A stretch of 64,000 nt of DNA from an uncultured Bizionia sp. (GTDB taxonomy: Bacteria; Bacteroidota; Bacteroidia; Flavobacteriales; Flavobacteriaceae): the NCBI GenBank assembly GCA_947496215.1, contig CANMCF010000002.1, positions 558,001-622,000 of the forward strand. The letters are read 5' to 3'. The notes below the pieces were generated by a model. It had not been told where the DNA came from, did no database searches, and saw nothing but the letters and a program-made list of their open reading frames with translations. Below are positions 52,667-61,312 of the stretch, in pieces. Each line of letters starts with the position of its first letter. The stretch's first letter is position 1. The position numbers were made by a program, and so were the translations under genes.

Positions 52667-53548
52667 TCAATATAAAAAGAAGGAGTTTATCAAATGTTCA
52701 TTCATAATTTTTACACCATATTTCTCAGTCGGTTCAAAATACCAGGATGGTCCCAAGTCGCAATTGAAAATGGTTGTCCAAGTAATGGAGGAAGTATTGT
52801 CATCATGGTTTTCTATGGAGACCATTATCTCTTTCCAGGTTAACCAATGACTTATGTGTGTGTCATCTCCTACAACCTTGAAGGTTATTGTGTTTTTAGT
52901 TTTGTCCTTTACTTCCAAATGCAATGTGCCAATGCCTTTGGTGTTGGATTTAAACTCAATTTTGCGGTAGTCGCCTATGTCAATCCCTTTCCCTTTTATG
53001 GCTATTGGTTTTGGAAATCCAATTTTAAAAAAGGTTGGATAATCCTCTAGGAAATCGGGTGTGGCATTAAAGCTGGCTAAACTATGGTGGCCTGGTACTT
53101 CTACCGTCGTTTTGACATTGAGAAGTCTGGGCGTGGTTGCTATTTCGTAGCTCTGCGAGACAATCAACAAAGCGGGTATGATTATGTACGAGTTTAACTT
53201 GGTCTTGTCATTTTTCTTCAATAGGTTGATCAATAGTACTATTAATCCTGCCACCATATAAAATATTGGTGCCATTATAATGATACAAACCAAACCTTCT
53301 CCCAATAAAATGGAAGACATCAACAAGAAGATGGTTACTGTCTTGAAAACGATACCATAAAGTGTTTTTGGAGTTTGGGAATGTTTAATCAGCAATAATG
53401 TGATTAAAGCTGGTATGCCAACAAACAAGATTGCTGTCTGTTCGATCTTAATCTCATTCAGGAATTTAAATGCAAGGTTGGCTATTGCCAATACCATTAC
53501 AATGACATACAATGTCCTTTTGCCATTTCTTTTTTTTTGATCTTCCAT
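52667..53548 (-). CDS. Membrane protein with C-terminal SRPBCC-like domain
   Basis: A 293-residue protein. The N-terminal half has four membrane helices. The C-terminal half (~145-293) is soluble and shows the pattern of an SRPBCC/START-like lipid-binding fold (ITFKVVGDDTHISHWLT and a closing FNCDLGPSWYFEPTEKYGV). Family assignment rests on pattern only. TIGR01777 oxidoreductases, such as the one encoded directly upstream, are in some bacteria fused to an SRPBCC domain. That supports the call and suggests the two act together. The next gene starts at once after its stop. Confidence 0.6.
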   Translation of the reverse strand: MEDQKKRNGKRTLYVIVMVLAIANLAFKFLNEIKIEQTAILFVGIPALITLLLIKHSQTPKTLYGIVFKTVTIFLLMSSILLGEGLVCIIIMAPIFYMVAGLIVLLINLLKKNDKTKLNSYIIIPALLIVSQSYEIATTPRLLNVKTTVEVPGHHSLASFNATPDFLEDYPTFFKIGFPKPIAIKGKGIDIGDYRKIEFKSNTKGIGTLHLEVKDKTKNTITFKVVGDDTHISHWLTWKEIMVSIENHDDNTSSITWTTIFNCDLGPSWYFEPTEKYGVKIMNEHLINSFFLY

Positions 53549-53563
53549 AATCGTAATGTTTAT

Positions 53564-54466
53564 TTAGTTATTCAATAAATCGTACAAAGCTAAATCTATG
53601 TCCTCGTACAAAAAGTCAAAACCATTGTTCAAAAGCCTTTCAGGGATGACATTTCTACTTTTCAAAACCAATTCGGTTTCCGTTCCAATAAGCTTTGCTC
53701 CAAATTTCAATAGCCAAGTAGGATGTGAAATACCGAAAGGAATACTCATTGTTTTTCTCAAGGTTTGCATCAACATTTTGTTGTTTGTAGGTTTTCTTAC
53801 AGATAGATTGAAACTCCCATTTAGCTCATCATTGTTCAATAGGAATTCTATAGCTCTTGTGAAGTCAAGCTCGTGAATCCAACTTACTTTTTGTTGGCCA
53901 GAGGCTTGCTTGCCTCCCAAGCCGAGACTTGTCAATCGTTTTAAAGGAATTAAAGCACCTCCGTTTCTACCCATCACAATGGAGGACCTTAAAGCAATTT
54001 TTCTAGTTTTTAGGGTTGTTACCTCGTAAAATGCCTTTTCCCAGGATTTAGCTATGTTCATCGAAAAATCGTTGCCAATGTCTCCATTTTCTTCGGTCAT
54101 CTGCTTGTTTAGAGAATGTTCATAGATCGTAGCTGTAGAGGAATTCATCCAGACCTTTGGAGGATTTTCGCATAAGTTGATCGCTAAACCCAATAGGTTT
54201 GTAGAGTCTATTCTGGAATCATGAATTTCTTTTTTGTTGGACTCCGTATAGCGACAATCCACAGATTTGCCCGTCAGGTTTACCAACGCTTCAGAATGCT
54301 CGAGGTGTTCGGTCCAATCTCCAAGATCCTTGACGTTCCATAGGATGTCATTCTCTCGTTTTGGACTACGAGTCAATATCTTTACCAGATACCCCTTTTT
54401 CAAGAAGTATGTTTCCATTACTTGACCTAGGAATCCACTCCCTCCAGCTATGATTATCGTTTTCAT
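53564..54466 (-). CDS. TIGR01777-family NAD(P)-dependent epimerase/oxidoreductase
   Basis: A 300-residue short-chain dehydrogenase of the YfcH/SulA-like group. The cofactor motif is IIAGGSGFLGQVME at residues 4-17. LVNLTGKSVDCRYTESNKK and IHDSRIDSTNLLG near residues 62-93 are hallmark motifs of the family. VSWIHELDFTRAI and a C-terminal ER-L-GF-F (PERLLNNGFDFLYEDI) follow. The substrate is unknown. It is in a run of membrane and DCC proteins read toward lower coordinates. Confidence 0.9.
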   Translation of the reverse strand: MKTIIIAGGSGFLGQVMETYFLKKGYLVKILTRSPKRENDILWNVKDLGDWTEHLEHSEALVNLTGKSVDCRYTESNKKEIHDSRIDSTNLLGLAINLCENPPKVWMNSSTATIYEHSLNKQMTEENGDIGNDFSMNIAKSWEKAFYEVTTLKTRKIALRSSIVMGRNGGALIPLKRLTSLGLGGKQASGQQKVSWIHELDFTRAIEFLLNNDELNGSFNLSVRKPTNNKMLMQTLRKTMSIPFGISHPTWLLKFGAKLIGTETELVLKSRNVIPERLLNNGFDFLYEDIDLALYDLLNN

Positions 54467-54488
54467 CGTTTGTTGTGTTATTGCCTGT

Positions 54489-55310
54489 CTATAGGCCCAT
54501 TATTAATAATAGTATGATAATTCTGTATAATACCCATGTATAGGTTAGTATGTTGGGAAGCTTCAATAGTTTAATCCTTCTGCCATGCTCAATGAACATT
54601 ATAGTGGCAGCAATGCCAAACCAGATCAACAACATTGTTTCTGGAATAAGTAAAAAGTTGCCAATCAATAATATTGGGGATAAAATAATGGATCCCATCA
54701 ATGAGACCGTCATTAGATTGCCTAAGTAATCAATAATTTCCTTCTTTTTGAGGTTGACAATCAGTATGCCTTGAAATAGAATTTGTCCAATGACCAATGT
54801 GCTTTCTCTAACTATGGATGATTCTGAGATAAAGGAGAATGATGAAGAGTAATCAAAAAGAACCAGTACAGTGATAACTGCGGCAAATAAGATATATAAC
54901 ATCCTATATGACATATTGAACTTTGGAATGCATTGTAATTTGTTTTCATTGTTCAGTTTGCTTGGAACGATTACTTTACGGTTGTAAGATATGAAGGCAT
55001 ATATTTTTTTTAGGATGTATCCCATTGGTTTTGTTTTTCCCATCTTTTCCACCCAAGGGAACGAAAACCCTATAATTTTCAATAAACTATCCAATCCATA
55101 GGTTACTGTTTTACTTTCGGTATCCATCAAGGCAATTTCATTTGATGCTCTCTCAATGTCAATGAAATGTTGTTCTTCTCGTGTTATTTTTCCAAAAGGC
55201 TTTCGACCATCAAAATCCAGCATTTTTGTTTTCACGAAGGTAGATGTATAAGCTTGGCACAAAGGACAATCTTCGTCATAGTATATGATGTTGTTATTTA
55301 GTGTTTTCAT
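54489..55310 (-). CDS. DCC-family (DUF393) thiol-redox protein with membrane segments
   Basis: From the ATG at 55310 (273 residues). Starting further upstream would overlap the neighbouring gene. The N-terminal domain has the DUF393 signature IIYYDEDCPLCQAYTSTF with its CxxC, and LDSLLKIIGF. From ~135 on there are four to five membrane helices. DCC proteins adopt a thioredoxin-like fold, and the CxxC suggests thiol-disulfide exchange; no natural partner is known. It lies between the 55312 gene and the TIGR01777 gene, with 1 and 22 bases between. Confidence 0.82.
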   Translation of the reverse strand: MKTLNNNIIYYDEDCPLCQAYTSTFVKTKMLDFDGRKPFGKITREEQHFIDIERASNEIALMDTESKTVTYGLDSLLKIIGFSFPWVEKMGKTKPMGYILKKIYAFISYNRKVIVPSKLNNENKLQCIPKFNMSYRMLYILFAAVITVLVLFDYSSSFSFISESSIVRESTLVIGQILFQGILIVNLKKKEIIDYLGNLMTVSLMGSIILSPILLIGNFLLIPETMLLIWFGIAATIMFIEHGRRIKLLKLPNILTYTWVLYRIIILLLIMGL

Positions 55311-55311
55311 T

Positions 55312-55653
55312 TTATTTCTGAATGAGATAATTGACATATACATTATATAGACCGATGCTCATTGGGAGAATAACCAACAAGATGTTTTGAATAGGATGCC
55401 CCAAAAAACCTAGATTGGCAATTGTAACGAGGCTAATGAAATAACCAATGACCATAAACCAATAGAACCATATTTTCTTGGAGGTCGATTTTTCCACATT
55501 TGAAGATATGACAAGATAGAATACACCTAAGATCAAATGGATGATCCCCAGCCAAAATTGGATGAAGAGCCCACTTGTATATTCCTTATTGTAAATGGGA
55601 ACAATTAGGGTGATTAAGTATAAAATAACATTTAAATAAAATACAATCCTCAT
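55312..55653 (-). CDS. Four-helix membrane protein of unknown function
   Basis: A 113-residue protein, almost wholly hydrophobic, with four predicted helices (starting VFYLNVILYLITLIVPIY). No motif stands out. The gene begins just after one of the two operators of the GbsR-type regulator (55665-55696), so that it and the following DCC gene are probable targets of this repressor. Confidence 0.7.
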   Translation of the reverse strand: MRIVFYLNVILYLITLIVPIYNKEYTSGLFIQFWLGIIHLILGVFYLVISSNVEKSTSKKIWFYWFMVIGYFISLVTIANLGFLGHPIQNILLVILPMSIGLYNVYVNYLIQK

Positions 55654-55664
55654 AATCAGTAGTT

Positions 55665-55696
55665 TTCAAACTTTCAGAAAAAATTGAAAGTTTGAA
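55665..55696. promoter_or_regulatory. Probable GbsR-type operator upstream of the 55312-54489 run
   Basis: Inverted repeat TTCAAACTTTCA (55665-55676), 8 bases, TGAAAGTTTGAA (55685-55696). The AAACTTTCA-N8-TGAAAGTTT core is the same as in the site at 56235. It begins 12 bases before the 55653 start codon. Confidence 0.8.
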
Positions 55697-55706
55697 TTAA
55701 ATTTTT

Positions 55707-56210
55707 TTATTTAAGAAATTTAAGCAACGATTTTGTTATCCAATTTTGTTCTTGGTTTACTATTTTATTCATCATAGCATCTGCTGTTTCGGACAAATCG
55801 TGCAATGCTTTGGTTTGTTTGATGAGTTCCTTTGTTTTTTCTGTATTGTCGTTCTTTATGTTTGAGATTTCCTTCAATGCTTTTATTACAGGTTTAATTT
55901 CCCTTCGACTCCTTTCTTTGGCAATGATCCTTGCCAATTCCTGTACATCTTTTTCCGTTGTGAAAAACTCCTTGCGTTCACCAGGAACCAACGTTTTTGT
56001 GACAATGCCCCAGTCGATCAATTGCCTCAGATTCATACTGGTGTTACCTCGGGATATCTTTAGATCTTCCATGATGTCTTCCATGGACAATGGTCTTGTG
56101 GAAATAAAAAGTAAAGCTTGTATTTGGGCCATTGCTTTGTTTATGCCCCAAAGCGTACCTAGGCTTCCCCATGTACTTATAAACTTTTCTTTTGCCTCTT
56201 TATATTCCAT
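55707..56210 (-). CDS. GbsR/MarR-type transcriptional regulator
   Basis: A 167-residue protein with a winged helix near residues 30-90 (LLFISTRPLSMEDIMEDLKI, SRGNTSMNLRQLIDWGIV, then the wing VPGERKEFF). A C-terminal helical dimer part follows. Similar to the GbsR branch, which represses osmoprotectant or membrane genes. It is flanked by two copies of one palindrome, one upstream (56235) and one downstream before the next gene (55665). That indicates autoregulation and control of the downstream genes. Confidence 0.9.
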   Translation of the reverse strand: MEYKEAKEKFISTWGSLGTLWGINKAMAQIQALLFISTRPLSMEDIMEDLKISRGNTSMNLRQLIDWGIVTKTLVPGERKEFFTTEKDVQELARIIAKERSRREIKPVIKALKEISNIKNDNTEKTKELIKQTKALHDLSETADAMMNKIVNQEQNWITKSLLKFLK

Positions 56211-56234
56211 ATGGCAAATATAATTAAATATTTT

Positions 56235-56260
56235 AAACTTTCAATAATTATTGAAAGTTT
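56235..56260. promoter_or_regulatory. Probable autoregulatory operator of the GbsR-type gene
   Basis: A perfect 26 bp palindrome with arms AAACTTTCAATAA and TTATTGAAAGTTT, 25 bases before the regulator ATG. It overlaps the stop codon of the peptidase-like gene at 56259. Confidence 0.85.
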
Positions 56261-57038
56261 ATTTTACCTGCAAATGAATGTGATCATCGTGTCTTACAGC
56301 TTTGCAACCATGAAACCTTATTTTACCATTTTTCAGGTGAAGTCTTTCCTTTAAATAAGGTTCGATGAATATTTTTTCTGTTTGGGAATGGGACAGGAAT
56401 TCTTTTATTGTGGACTTTGTTTTTGTTTCATCAAATTTAAGTGAGTTGATTGTACCAAGAGTCAAGTACTTTGGGAAGTCGTATTGCCAATACCCTTTTT
56501 TCAAACAATTGCTTGCAGTATGGTTGTTGGCATCGACATAAGCCCCATAGCCGGAAATGGAGGGCTTTTTATTCGTGGATTTTCCATTGCCGTCCATATA
56601 CATGAAATTAATATCTATTTTCTTTCCATCATCGTGGCTTCTATGTGGTAGTAACGGAAAGCCATCAAAGAATGGGAAATTGGCATCTAGGTAGGTAATG
56701 CGAATGTCTTTTTTTATGAGTTCCAAAGAGGATGCCTTCAAGACCATTTCCAAGTTCTCATCCACATAGTTTCTGAAGAGTAAAGGATAGAAGATGTTTT
56801 TTGGTTGTAATTGCTTCTCGAAAACTGGAAGTTTTTTCCTTCCGAATTGATTTGCGATAGGAGGAATTAAAAATGCGTTGAAAATGAGATAGACAACAGG
56901 GAAAACATATCGCTTTTTCTTTTTGAACTTTATTGAAAGCCATACGGAGAATAGCCATAGCAATCCTCCAACTTGCGTAAATACAGTTAAAATTGCAAAG
57001 GATGCAAGGTGAAGGAATACTATTCTGATTCTTTGCAT
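56259..57038 (-). CDS. LAS-type metallopeptidase-like protein with N-terminal membrane helices
   Basis: 259 residues from the ATG at 57038 (a TTG at 57056 is less likely). Two membrane helices lie at ~8-30 and ~40-65. The C-terminal domain has SHDDGKKIDINF near residue 140, in which the zinc ligands His and Asp of the LAS family (MepA, VanY, DacY) are placed, and the closing RHDDHIHLQV with its DHxH. These fit a peptidoglycan DD- or LD-endopeptidase/carboxypeptidase. The exact bond is unknown. It is read toward the GbsR gene and its end overlaps the operator. Confidence 0.72.
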   Translation of the reverse strand: MQRIRIVFLHLASFAILTVFTQVGGLLWLFSVWLSIKFKKKKRYVFPVVYLIFNAFLIPPIANQFGRKKLPVFEKQLQPKNIFYPLLFRNYVDENLEMVLKASSLELIKKDIRITYLDANFPFFDGFPLLPHRSHDDGKKIDINFMYMDGNGKSTNKKPSISGYGAYVDANNHTASNCLKKGYWQYDFPKYLTLGTINSLKFDETKTKSTIKEFLSHSQTEKIFIEPYLKERLHLKNGKIRFHGCKAVRHDDHIHLQVK

Positions 57039-57209
57039 ATTAGATATAACCGACAAAATGACAATAATATTGTTTTCATACCCTTTGCGGTTATGATTGT
57101 CTACAAAGTTTATGGCCTAGCATTGAAATCATCCCTAATTTCAATAAAACAAAAAAAATAGAGGTTTATATCTCTAAAAGTCTATTTTTGCCGGCTTAAA
57201 ACTTATTTT

Positions 57210-58850
57210 ATGAAAAAAATATTACCCCTACTATTACTATGTATAACCTCAATTTCATTTGCACAATTAGAAGTCGGAGATGTAAGCCTAGACTTTGGCG
57301 CAGCAATTACCTCTAAAGATGGAGAGGTTATCAAGATTGCTGGACAGAAAGACAATGTAATCTATGCTCTGGCTAAAAAGAAAAAGAAATTTTTCCTACA
57401 AACTTTCGATGAAAAATCTAAAGCATTAAAGTCAAGTAAATTATTGAAGTTTGATAAAGTTAATGGAAATCGTTTACAGGTGGAAGATTTGGCAATTGTA
57501 GATAAAAAACCTTTTCTGATGATGTCTTATTATGATAAAAAAGGAAAGACCTATAACTTCTTGGCCAAAGAGATTGAAGGAGATAAAATTATAAAGACTA
57601 CTAAGGTATTATCTGTCCCTGTCGAAAAGAGAAGCAAGAAAGGAAGCTTCGTATTCACGACTTCGTATGATGAGTTCAATTATTTGGTGACCCATGTCGG
57701 AATTAATTCTAGAAAAGAACAACTAAAATATACCGTTAAATTGCTAGATAACGCTCTTACTACCGTTATGGAGGATAGTTATGAAGTTGTATTTAAAGAA
57801 AAGAATCGTCAATTATTCGATTTTTCAGATGTACAAGTCAACGAGCATGGAGATGTATTGATAGCTACAACAGAAAGTTATAGAGACAAAAAAAAGAAAA
57901 CAAGTGTAAATAACATAACCATTCACTCTTATTTGATAAAAAAGGGTTATGAAAAACAAGTTACAAAGGTGACCTTGACAGGGAAACGAGCTCTTACTTG
58001 TGATTTGATAGAAACAAAAGACAATACATTGCATGCCATTGGTTTTTATTCTGATATCAAGAAGAGCGGTAAGGCTCATTATACAGTAGAGGGTATCTAC
58101 GATGTTACCTTTAATTATGAAACCGGTGAAGTCACAAAGAAGACGTTCAACGATTTTACTGTTGATGTTAAAAAACAATTGATTGGAGAACGAAGAGCAA
58201 AAAAAGGGAAAGACTTAAAACCTTTTTATAGAAATATATCGTTGATAGAGAGAGAAAACGGTGGTGTAATCGTTCTATCGGAATATGCATTGGTGGTTGT
58301 AGGGAGATCTAGTGGGATAGGTCCGTTATCCGTTACTCCATATACTTATATCACCAACGAAATAATTGTTACGGCACTTAGTAAAGATGGAACATTGGAT
58401 TGGAGCAATGTAATCCCTAAAGAGCAACAAGTAACTGTTTCGGAATTAGGGTTTTCTTTGTCATTTAGCGGTTCGTCTGGGGGGGTCTCTGTTTCAGCAG
58501 CTGCATATTTTCCATTGGCTATCCTAGGAAGTGGTCCTGAATACTTAAGTGCTATTCCTATTTATCATGAAGGAAAATTAACAGTTATTGTCAATGATGA
58601 TCCTAAAAATATTGGGATTACGAAAATGGATGACGTTAGAAAGGTTAGAAATGTAAATAAAATGATACCAGTAGCATTTTCATTTAATGAAGCCACAGGT
58701 GCTATTAAACGTTCTGACCCAACTGAGTTCGAGAAAAAACAAATTGTAGTTAGACCAGCTACGAAATATAGAAAGACCTCTAATTCCTATATTATTTATG
58801 GAGGTAATAAAAAAGGGAAATCACTGGGGGAGTTAATATTGAATAAATAG
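57210..58850 (+). CDS. Secreted protein of unknown function, beta-rich
   Basis: 546 residues with a clear signal peptide (MKKILPLLLLCITSISFAQ). The mature part is rich in Lys and beta strands with repeated units that resemble beta-propeller blades (DVQVNEHGDVLIATTES, DLIETKDNTLHAIGFYS). The second half contains a Gly/Ser/Val-rich stretch (GFSLSFSGSSGGVSVSAAAY). No catalytic motif recognised. TATTTTTG at 57183-57190 may be its -7 box. It ends at a shared terminator with the convergent M3 peptidase gene. Confidence 0.75.
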   Translation: MKKILPLLLLCITSISFAQLEVGDVSLDFGAAITSKDGEVIKIAGQKDNVIYALAKKKKKFFLQTFDEKSKALKSSKLLKFDKVNGNRLQVEDLAIVDKKPFLMMSYYDKKGKTYNFLAKEIEGDKIIKTTKVLSVPVEKRSKKGSFVFTTSYDEFNYLVTHVGINSRKEQLKYTVKLLDNALTTVMEDSYEVVFKEKNRQLFDFSDVQVNEHGDVLIATTESYRDKKKKTSVNNITIHSYLIKKGYEKQVTKVTLTGKRALTCDLIETKDNTLHAIGFYSDIKKSGKAHYTVEGIYDVTFNYETGEVTKKTFNDFTVDVKKQLIGERRAKKGKDLKPFYRNISLIERENGGVIVLSEYALVVVGRSSGIGPLSVTPYTYITNEIIVTALSKDGTLDWSNVIPKEQQVTVSELGFSLSFSGSSGGVSVSAAAYFPLAILGSGPEYLSAIPIYHEGKLTVIVNDDPKNIGITKMDDVRKVRNVNKMIPVAFSFNEATGAIKRSDPTEFEKKQIVVRPATKYRKTSNSYIIYGGNKKGKSLGELILNK

Positions 58851-58874
58851 AGTTAATCCTTAGAGTAAAAATAG

Positions 58875-58910
58875 AAAAAGCCTTATTCAAGTTATCGAAT
58901 AAGGCTTTTT
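58875..58910. terminator. Bidirectional terminator between convergent genes
   Basis: AAAAAGCCTTATTC (58875-58888) and GAATAAGGCTTTTT (58897-58910) form a 14 bp perfect stem with an 8-base loop. Confidence 0.9.
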
Positions 58911-58919
58911 ACATATCTG

Positions 58920-60950
58920 CTATTTAATAAGCCCAGCACGTTTCAAGAGTGCTTCAGGCTTTGGTTCTTGTCCTCTAAACCGTTTGTATAGTTTCATTGG
59001 ATTTTCCGTGCCTCCTTGTGAAAGTACATTGTCTTTGAACTTGTCTGCAACTGCTTTATTGAAAATACCTTCTTGCTTGAAATAATCGAAGGCATCTGCG
59101 TCCAATACTTCTGCCCATTTGTAACTATAGTATCCAGAGGAATAACCACCTTGAAATATATGAGAGAATGAAGTGCTCATACAATTGGTTGGGACATCTG
59201 GATATAGATTGGTGTGTTTAAAAGCTTCATTTTCATAGGCTTTTACATCTGCTATGTTGGTTGGATTCTTTCCATGCCATGCCATATCCAACAATCCAAA
59301 GCTAATCTGTCTGAGTGTTTGCATGCCTTGATGAAACGTAGCAGATTCCTTGATTTTGTTTATCAAATCCATTGGGATGACTTCTCCAGTTTCGTAATGT
59401 TTGGCGAATAGCTCCAAAGTTTCTTTTTCATAGCACCAATTCTCCAGAATTTGGCTAGGCAACTCTACAAAATCCCAAAACACACTGGTGCCAGATAAAC
59501 TTGGATAAGTGGTGTTTGCCAATATGCCATGCAAAGCGTGACCGAATTCGTGGAATAGGGTAGTAACCTCATTGAACGTTAAAAGAGAAGGTTTGCTTTT
59601 TGTAGGTTTGGTAAAGTTGCAAACTATGGATACGTGAGGCCTTTCGTTTATGCTGTTTTGTAGGTATTGTGATTTGTAGGAAGTCATCCAAGCCCCGTTT
59701 CTCTTTCCAGATCGGGGAAAGAAATCGGCATAGAGCAAAGAAACGAACTCATTGCTTTCATCCGTTACCTTATATGTCAAAACATCTTTATGGTACTTGT
59801 CAACATCGGAAATGGTTTCGAAAGACAATCCGAACAATTTTTTTGCCAACATGAAAACACCTTCAATGACATTTTCCAATTTAAAATAGGGTTTCAATTG
59901 TTCATCATCCAGACTAAACAACTTTTGTTTCAATTTTTCAGAATAATATCCCGAATCCCATTTTTGCAATGTGTCTATGTTGTCCAAATCCTTGGCAAAT
60001 TGCTCTAGGTTTTTAAATTCTCTTTCTGCAGCTGGTTTAGACTTCTCCAACAAATCATTTAAAAAGGAGCTTACGTTCCCCGGTGTTTCAGCCATTCGTT
60101 CTTCCAATACAAAATGTGCGTGAGTATCGTAACCTAACAATTGAGCTCTTTCAAAGCGAAGTTTTGTTATTTCCAAAACAATGTTTTTATTGTCAAGTTC
60201 ATCCCCTTTGAAGGATTTGCTCCCAAAGGCATAGGATAGTTCCTTTCTCAATTCACGGTTATCTGCATAGGTCATGAAGGGAATGTAGCTTGGGTAATCC
60301 AAAGTAATCAACCAACCTTCTTTGTTTTTGCTTTCAGCCAATAGTTTTGCAGCTTCCTTGGCATCCTCGGGCAAACCTGATAAATTCTCTTTCTTCGTTA
60401 TATGTAATTCATATTTATTGGTTTCAGCCAAGACATTCTCTCCAAACTTGAGTTTTAACTGAGCCAGATTCTTATCTATCTCACGTAGTTTCAATTTATC
60501 AGATTCATTTAAATTTGCTCCATTTCTTGCGAAACTTTTGTAGTTCTTGTCCAATAAGGTCGATTGCTCAGTTGTAAGGGTTAAGGAGTCTTTTTTTTCA
60601 TAAACAGACTTCACGCGACCGAACAAACCTTCATTAAGAGAAATGTCATTTGAGAATTCTGAAAGTAGGGGAGAGATTTCTTGAGCGATTTTTTGAATGC
60701 CTTCGTTGGTTTCAGCAGAATTAAGATTGAAAAAGAGACTAGTTACACGATTTAATTGTTGTCCTGAAAACTCCAATGCTTCAATTGTATTATTGAAATT
60801 TGGTGACTCAACATTGTTCACAATGGCATCAATTTCTTTTTTGGTGTTGCTGATTAGCTGTGTTATAGCGGGTTTGAAGTCTTCATTGCTTATTTCGGAA
60901 AAGGGAGCAGAGTTGTATTTCGTCTGGAAAGGCTTTATCATTTTTTTCAT
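58920..60950 (-). CDS. M3-family oligopeptidase / peptidyl-dipeptidase
   Basis: A 676-residue zinc peptidase from the ATG at 60950. The zinc motif LFHEFGHALHGIL (HExxH) is near residue 465, with the third ligand Glu about 26 residues on in FWDFVELPSQILENW. The FSHIFQGGYSSGYYSYKWAEV tail with the substrate-binding Tyr/His is intact. There is no signal peptide, so it probably acts in the cytoplasm to degrade peptides (PrlC/Dcp type). Ordinary family member. Confidence 0.94.
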   Translation of the reverse strand: MKKMIKPFQTKYNSAPFSEISNEDFKPAITQLISNTKKEIDAIVNNVESPNFNNTIEALEFSGQQLNRVTSLFFNLNSAETNEGIQKIAQEISPLLSEFSNDISLNEGLFGRVKSVYEKKDSLTLTTEQSTLLDKNYKSFARNGANLNESDKLKLREIDKNLAQLKLKFGENVLAETNKYELHITKKENLSGLPEDAKEAAKLLAESKNKEGWLITLDYPSYIPFMTYADNRELRKELSYAFGSKSFKGDELDNKNIVLEITKLRFERAQLLGYDTHAHFVLEERMAETPGNVSSFLNDLLEKSKPAAEREFKNLEQFAKDLDNIDTLQKWDSGYYSEKLKQKLFSLDDEQLKPYFKLENVIEGVFMLAKKLFGLSFETISDVDKYHKDVLTYKVTDESNEFVSLLYADFFPRSGKRNGAWMTSYKSQYLQNSINERPHVSIVCNFTKPTKSKPSLLTFNEVTTLFHEFGHALHGILANTTYPSLSGTSVFWDFVELPSQILENWCYEKETLELFAKHYETGEVIPMDLINKIKESATFHQGMQTLRQISFGLLDMAWHGKNPTNIADVKAYENEAFKHTNLYPDVPTNCMSTSFSHIFQGGYSSGYYSYKWAEVLDADAFDYFKQEGIFNKAVADKFKDNVLSQGGTENPMKLYKRFRGQEPKPEALLKRAGLIK

Positions 60951-61033
60951 CACAATGTTAAATTTTTATTTTTTTTTGCAAAAATCCGAAATTAATTATG
61001 TACAACTAATTAATTTCACTAGTTTTGACTCGA

Positions 61034-61120
61034 TTTTTTCTTGTGAGCTGGTTACTCACTTAAAAATTATTGATTAATAGCGATGAAAAGCCTCAATGTT
61101 TATTGAGGCTTTTTTTTTGT
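61034..61120 (+). ncRNA. Candidate small RNA 1 of a tandem pair
   Basis: A -7 box TAGTTTTG (61020-61027) precedes. The RNA would contain the hairpin GTGAG-CTGGTTA-CTCAC, a single-stranded linker with GATTAATAGCGA, and a terminator hairpin (AAAAGCCTCAAT / ATTGAGGCTTTT, 61086-61113) ending in a T-run. The order and core sequence recur at 61225-61306. The length is ~87 nt. It might belong to the flavobacterial Flavo-1 RNA class; unverified. Confidence 0.62.
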
Positions 61121-61224
61121 GATTTTTTTACACTTTATCGCATTTATTTGATTTTAGTCGAATTTTTATTTTTTTTTAATTTTCGATATCTTGTTTAATA
61201 TCTTAATGCAGACATTTGTCTCAA

Positions 61225-61306
61225 GTTTTTTTGTTGTGAGCTTATTTTTGGCTCATGAATAGAAGATTAATAGCGACTAAAAAGCCCTGGGGACAGGGCT
61301 TTTTTT
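61225..61306 (+). ncRNA. Candidate small RNA 2 of a tandem pair
   Basis: A TTG at 61191, 17 bases and GACATTTG (61211-61218, one mismatch to TAnnTTTG) precede. The RNA would have the hairpin TGAGC-TTATTTTTG-GCTCA, a linker with GATTAATAGCGA, and the terminator AAAAAGCCCTG / CAGGGCTTTTT (61279-61304). The hairpin and terminator stems differ in sequence from copy 1 but pair as well, which speaks for RNA-level selection. It also serves as a stop for any reading toward purE. Confidence 0.62.
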
Positions 61307-61312
61307 ATATGT

